This document shows, piece after piece, positions 61,475-64,000 of a stretch of DNA of 64,000 nucleotides. The notes beneath the pieces were generated by a model. The model had not been told where the DNA came from, searched no databases, and saw only the letters and a program-made list of their open reading frames with translations. The first letter of the stretch is position 1. Each line of letters opens with the position of its first letter. The position numbers were made by a program, and so were the translations under genes. The stretch lies in NCBI GenBank assembly GCA_963920525.1, contig OY986436.1, positions 32,831,069 to 32,895,068 of the forward strand, read 5' to 3'. Source of the DNA: Dichetophora obliterata (lineage: Eukaryota > Arthropoda > Insecta > Diptera > Sciomyzidae).

Positions 61475-61621
61475 GAGGAACCATTACAAAAGCAGCAGCA
61501 GAAGAAGATGATGAAGAAGAAGAAAAACGATGATTTAAAAAAAAAAAAACAGGAAAAAAGCAGCAAAAAAGCAGAAATAAAGGTGTTCCTTGGTGAATGG
61601 TTAGCTTTAAAATTTTTGTAA
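61475..61621 (+). other. Gene B post-stop open stretch
   Basis: After the TAA at 61472-61474 the same frame stays open for 48 codons: EEPLQKQQQKKMMKKKKNDD, a Lys-rich part, then Trp/Leu and TAA at 61619-61621. Gene A also continues with EE directly after P-stop. It could be an old C terminus, a readthrough extension or plain 3' UTR. A one-base shift instead reads KAAAEEDDEEEE, so frame erosion is also possible. Confidence 0.4.
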
Positions 61622-62216
61622 AATTGTTATGTTGAAAATTTTCTATCAGCTGCGTCCAACGCTGTTCAGTTGGAATCATATAAAATTCTGGTATTATAAA
61701 CTAAATTCTTATATTATATTATTTGTTCAAAAAAAATTTTAATTTAAAACCGTCTATATTGGTTAGTGGTTATTTGAATACTGAAAAGCTGTTGAATTTA
61801 ACTCTACCATAACTTCCAAATTGTATTTTGACTTAAAATTATATTATTAATATGTTCAAATATTGTTGATTTCAGTTTTTTTTTTAATAAATATATATAT
61901 CTTCATAGTTTTTGTTCGTTTCATTATTTAGTACCTGGGCGGCTTCTTCCCGAAGCCCATGGATTTAATTTTTTTATTTTTGATTGTATATCGATTAAAC
62001 AATAAAGTTCTTTAACGCTACTGTAATCAGGAATTTTCCGAACAACTATTTCACCTCACAGTTCAAAAGTACGCATAGTGGCATTAAATGTACGCAAATC
62101 CACAAAAAATGTATTAGTCTGTAACATAATAGAAATTTGAATTAAGATTGTGAGCTTTAGATCAAGTAAGTTTTCAAGAAGGCAACAACAACAACAACAA
62201 CTCTGTATAGAGTCAA
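61622..62216. other. 3' flank of gene B
   Basis: AATAAA-like motifs occur (AATAAATATA near 61889, AATAAAG near 62001). The 62155-62210 text (GATCAAGTAAGTTTTC, AAGGCAACAACAACAAC) is a fragment of the repeat at 36778-37446. Confidence 0.5.
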
Positions 62217-64000
62217 TCACTTAGCTGACTTAGTATGTTCACTAATGCCATCGGTTGTTGGTATAAAAGAATGATACTTTTTAGTGCCTGGAATAGTCAC
62301 TGCAGTATCAAATTGGTGCTGCAAAAAAACTCTTTGTGTTTGAAGGTCTTCCTTAGAGCAGTAATAAACAATCGTTTCGGTTAAAGCTGATTTTGCCCAT
62401 TCATACAACCGTTCAGGGGTGGTGATTGCTCTATTTGCTGGTACTGTAGGCTTGCACGTGTAGCTAATCTTTTAAGATTCCCACTTATACCATCGCATGG
62501 CCCTATCCCATGTGACGTGGCATGAAAATGAATTTCAGTTTCGGTATCAAAATCTTCTTTATAGTATTAAAGATTTATAAAGTTAAATTTAATGAATTCT
62601 TGAAATTTTGTGAGGCTCCGTCGGTACCATAAATTATTTTTTTAACTGTTATTCTCTTATCTAAGAGATGCTGGTGTAATATTTTTTGAAAACCATAAAA
62701 TTAAGCTGTATCGTGTTTAAGGTCATTTGATATCATTACCATACTCCCGTGTATTATTAGATTTTCATCTCTGTAGTAAAATACTGACGTTAAACAAGTA
62801 GCTTGTTCATTGCTCCAATGGTAAGACTGTGCTGCATCTTGTTTTACAAAACTGTAATTTTCCGCAAAATCGCACTGAAAAAGGAGTTCACCTTCAGAAA
62901 GTGACTCCTTCAGCGTTTTGAAGAATAGTGCTTAAGGTTCAGCAATGTATGAATGAGGTTTTAAAAATCCACGGCATTACACAAGCTATCAACAAAATCA
63001 TCTGCGGGAAGCACTTGAGTGATTATCGTAAAGCGATCTGTGCCTGTCCTTTGCTCAAACTGCACACTAGTAACTTCATTATCATCGAAAACCATTTTTA
63101 AATAGTCACGAATCACACCCAATCCAGAACAAGAAAGACAACGTTCATTTGGAGCTGATTTTGCAGTCGTTAAATAACAAATTGATGTGGGGTTTGGATA
63201 CATCATCCTTTGTAGGCACTCCTTGTAAGACGAAAGGTGCATTTTGGTTTCTGCAGTAAGTGAATCAATATCTCCTCCACTCAGCATCAATTTAACATTC
63301 TGGTGGTTCGTACATACACAAACAAGAATTGTGCCAGAGTCTCTAACAAGGATACATTGCTTAGGTCGCAATGTGAAAAACTTGGTTAACCCTACTTTAA
63401 CATCGGGATATTCAAGTTTAAACTGCTCATACAACTCCTCAATATTGCACAGTAAAAGTTGTTTCTGTAAGTGAGTTCTCGAACCATCGTTTAACTTTGC
63501 GGACACAAAATCGTTCTTACCAGGCAGAACTCGACTAATATCTTCTCGAAGGTAAAAACTTCTCACTAGATTTTCAATTTCAACTGGTGGTTTATGGCCA
63601 CTACGAGGGTTGGGTGATGATAAGATACCAAATTGATATACAAGTTTTTACGCATTTTCTGCCTGTCGTCTAGATGTCCCGAACTCTTCAGCTAGTTTTC
63701 TTACACTCCAAAAATTCGGTGCAATAGTAAGTATCGTAGTTTACGTCGAAGCTGATGTTAATGGGTCTTTGAATTTTTCCTTTAATTGTCTGAAAATTTC
63801 TTAGTCTATTCCTGCAGTATCCGCCTGTGTCGACTTATTTTTGTACTTGTCCTCCTCTGGAATAAATAATTTGTCTTGGACGAAGTGGGAATACTCACTT
63901 AATATTGGACTGCTCTGCGATAGCACAATATCTGCACTGGTCTCTGGAGTTGTTTCACGCAGAAGGCGTTTCCTGCAGCTCGAGCAGACATTAGCGGCAG
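62217..64000 (-). pseudogene. Repetitive invertebrate ORF family (transposase-like), broken
   Basis: Minus-strand reading enters from the window edge with a CSSCRKRLLRE Cys pair. It passes stops and shifts (about 63800-63600, including RKLAEEFGTSRRQAENA), then opens at 63566-62961 (VRSFYLREDISRVLPGKNDF, FFTLRPKQCILVRDSGT, VCVCTNHQNVKLML). Beyond a stop it continues as CDFAENYSFVKQDAAQSYHW and, after breaks, as HATSHGIGPCDGISGNLKRL and 62408-62217 (MYEWAKSALTETIVYY). I recognise this order of motifs from many multi-copy proteins in invertebrate genomes. Its scattered Asp and Glu motifs suggest a transposase, but I cannot name the superfamily. This copy has several stops, and its N terminus lies beyond the window. 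Confidence 0.6.

Noticed and set aside
60483..61566. Leu-, Ser- and Cys-rich minus-strand ORFs opposite gene B
   Set aside because: They are antisense shadows of the Ala/Lys/Glu exon.

Overview
The window is AT-rich, intron- and transposon-dominated animal DNA, most likely from a fly. The mix of mariner, Tc1, piggyBac, hAT, jockey-like and RTE-like LINEs and Helitron/DINE-type repeats, together with GTATGT splice donors and AAC/TTG-rich spacers, fits Diptera. The species cannot be named from the sequence. There are no rRNA genes, CRISPR arrays or bacterial-style operons.

Only two host protein genes are supported, and they are paralogs. Gene A is on the minus strand (exon 1 17169-17251, exon 2 3816-4920, about 12.2-kb intron, 395 aa). 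Gene B is on the plus strand (exon 1 44202-44266, exon 2 60430-61474, about 16.2-kb intron, 369 aa). In each, a tiny first exon encodes a signal peptide (MKLSLFFLAILLVQV... and MKLSFFLLAIVLVQV...). One large second exon then encodes an almost uninterrupted Ala/Lys/Glu/Gln-rich helical protein with no Cys. Both introns are phase 2, and the roughly 100 bp upstream of both ATGs is conserved. The genes lie head to head, about 27 kb apart, as an inverted duplication. The function is unknown; a secreted, long-helix or coiled-coil structural protein is the best guess.

The rest is transposon debris, much of it with readable ends. From 1 to 17 kb: two hairpin repeats, a TA-flanked element with a mariner fragment inside, an internally deleted Tc1-like element, a hAT MITE, and a Tc1 element with a piggyBac derivative nested in it. 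From 17.7 to 30.9 kb: a hAT inside a hAT, a foldback element carrying a Transib-like element whose ends match the V(D)J heptamer, a jockey-like LINE and a deleted mariner. From 31 to 43.4 kb: LINE copies and a cluster of large inverted repeats, the longest about 1.57 kb. From 44.6 to 59.6 kb, inside the gene B intron: an RTE-like LINE split by a hAT, many DINE-like repeats, a complete but broken piggyBac, and a Tc1 fragment. From 62.2 to 64 kb: a broken copy of a repetitive invertebrate ORF family.

All calls come from reading the sequence. Exon joins, promoters and element ends are predictions without transcript or database support.
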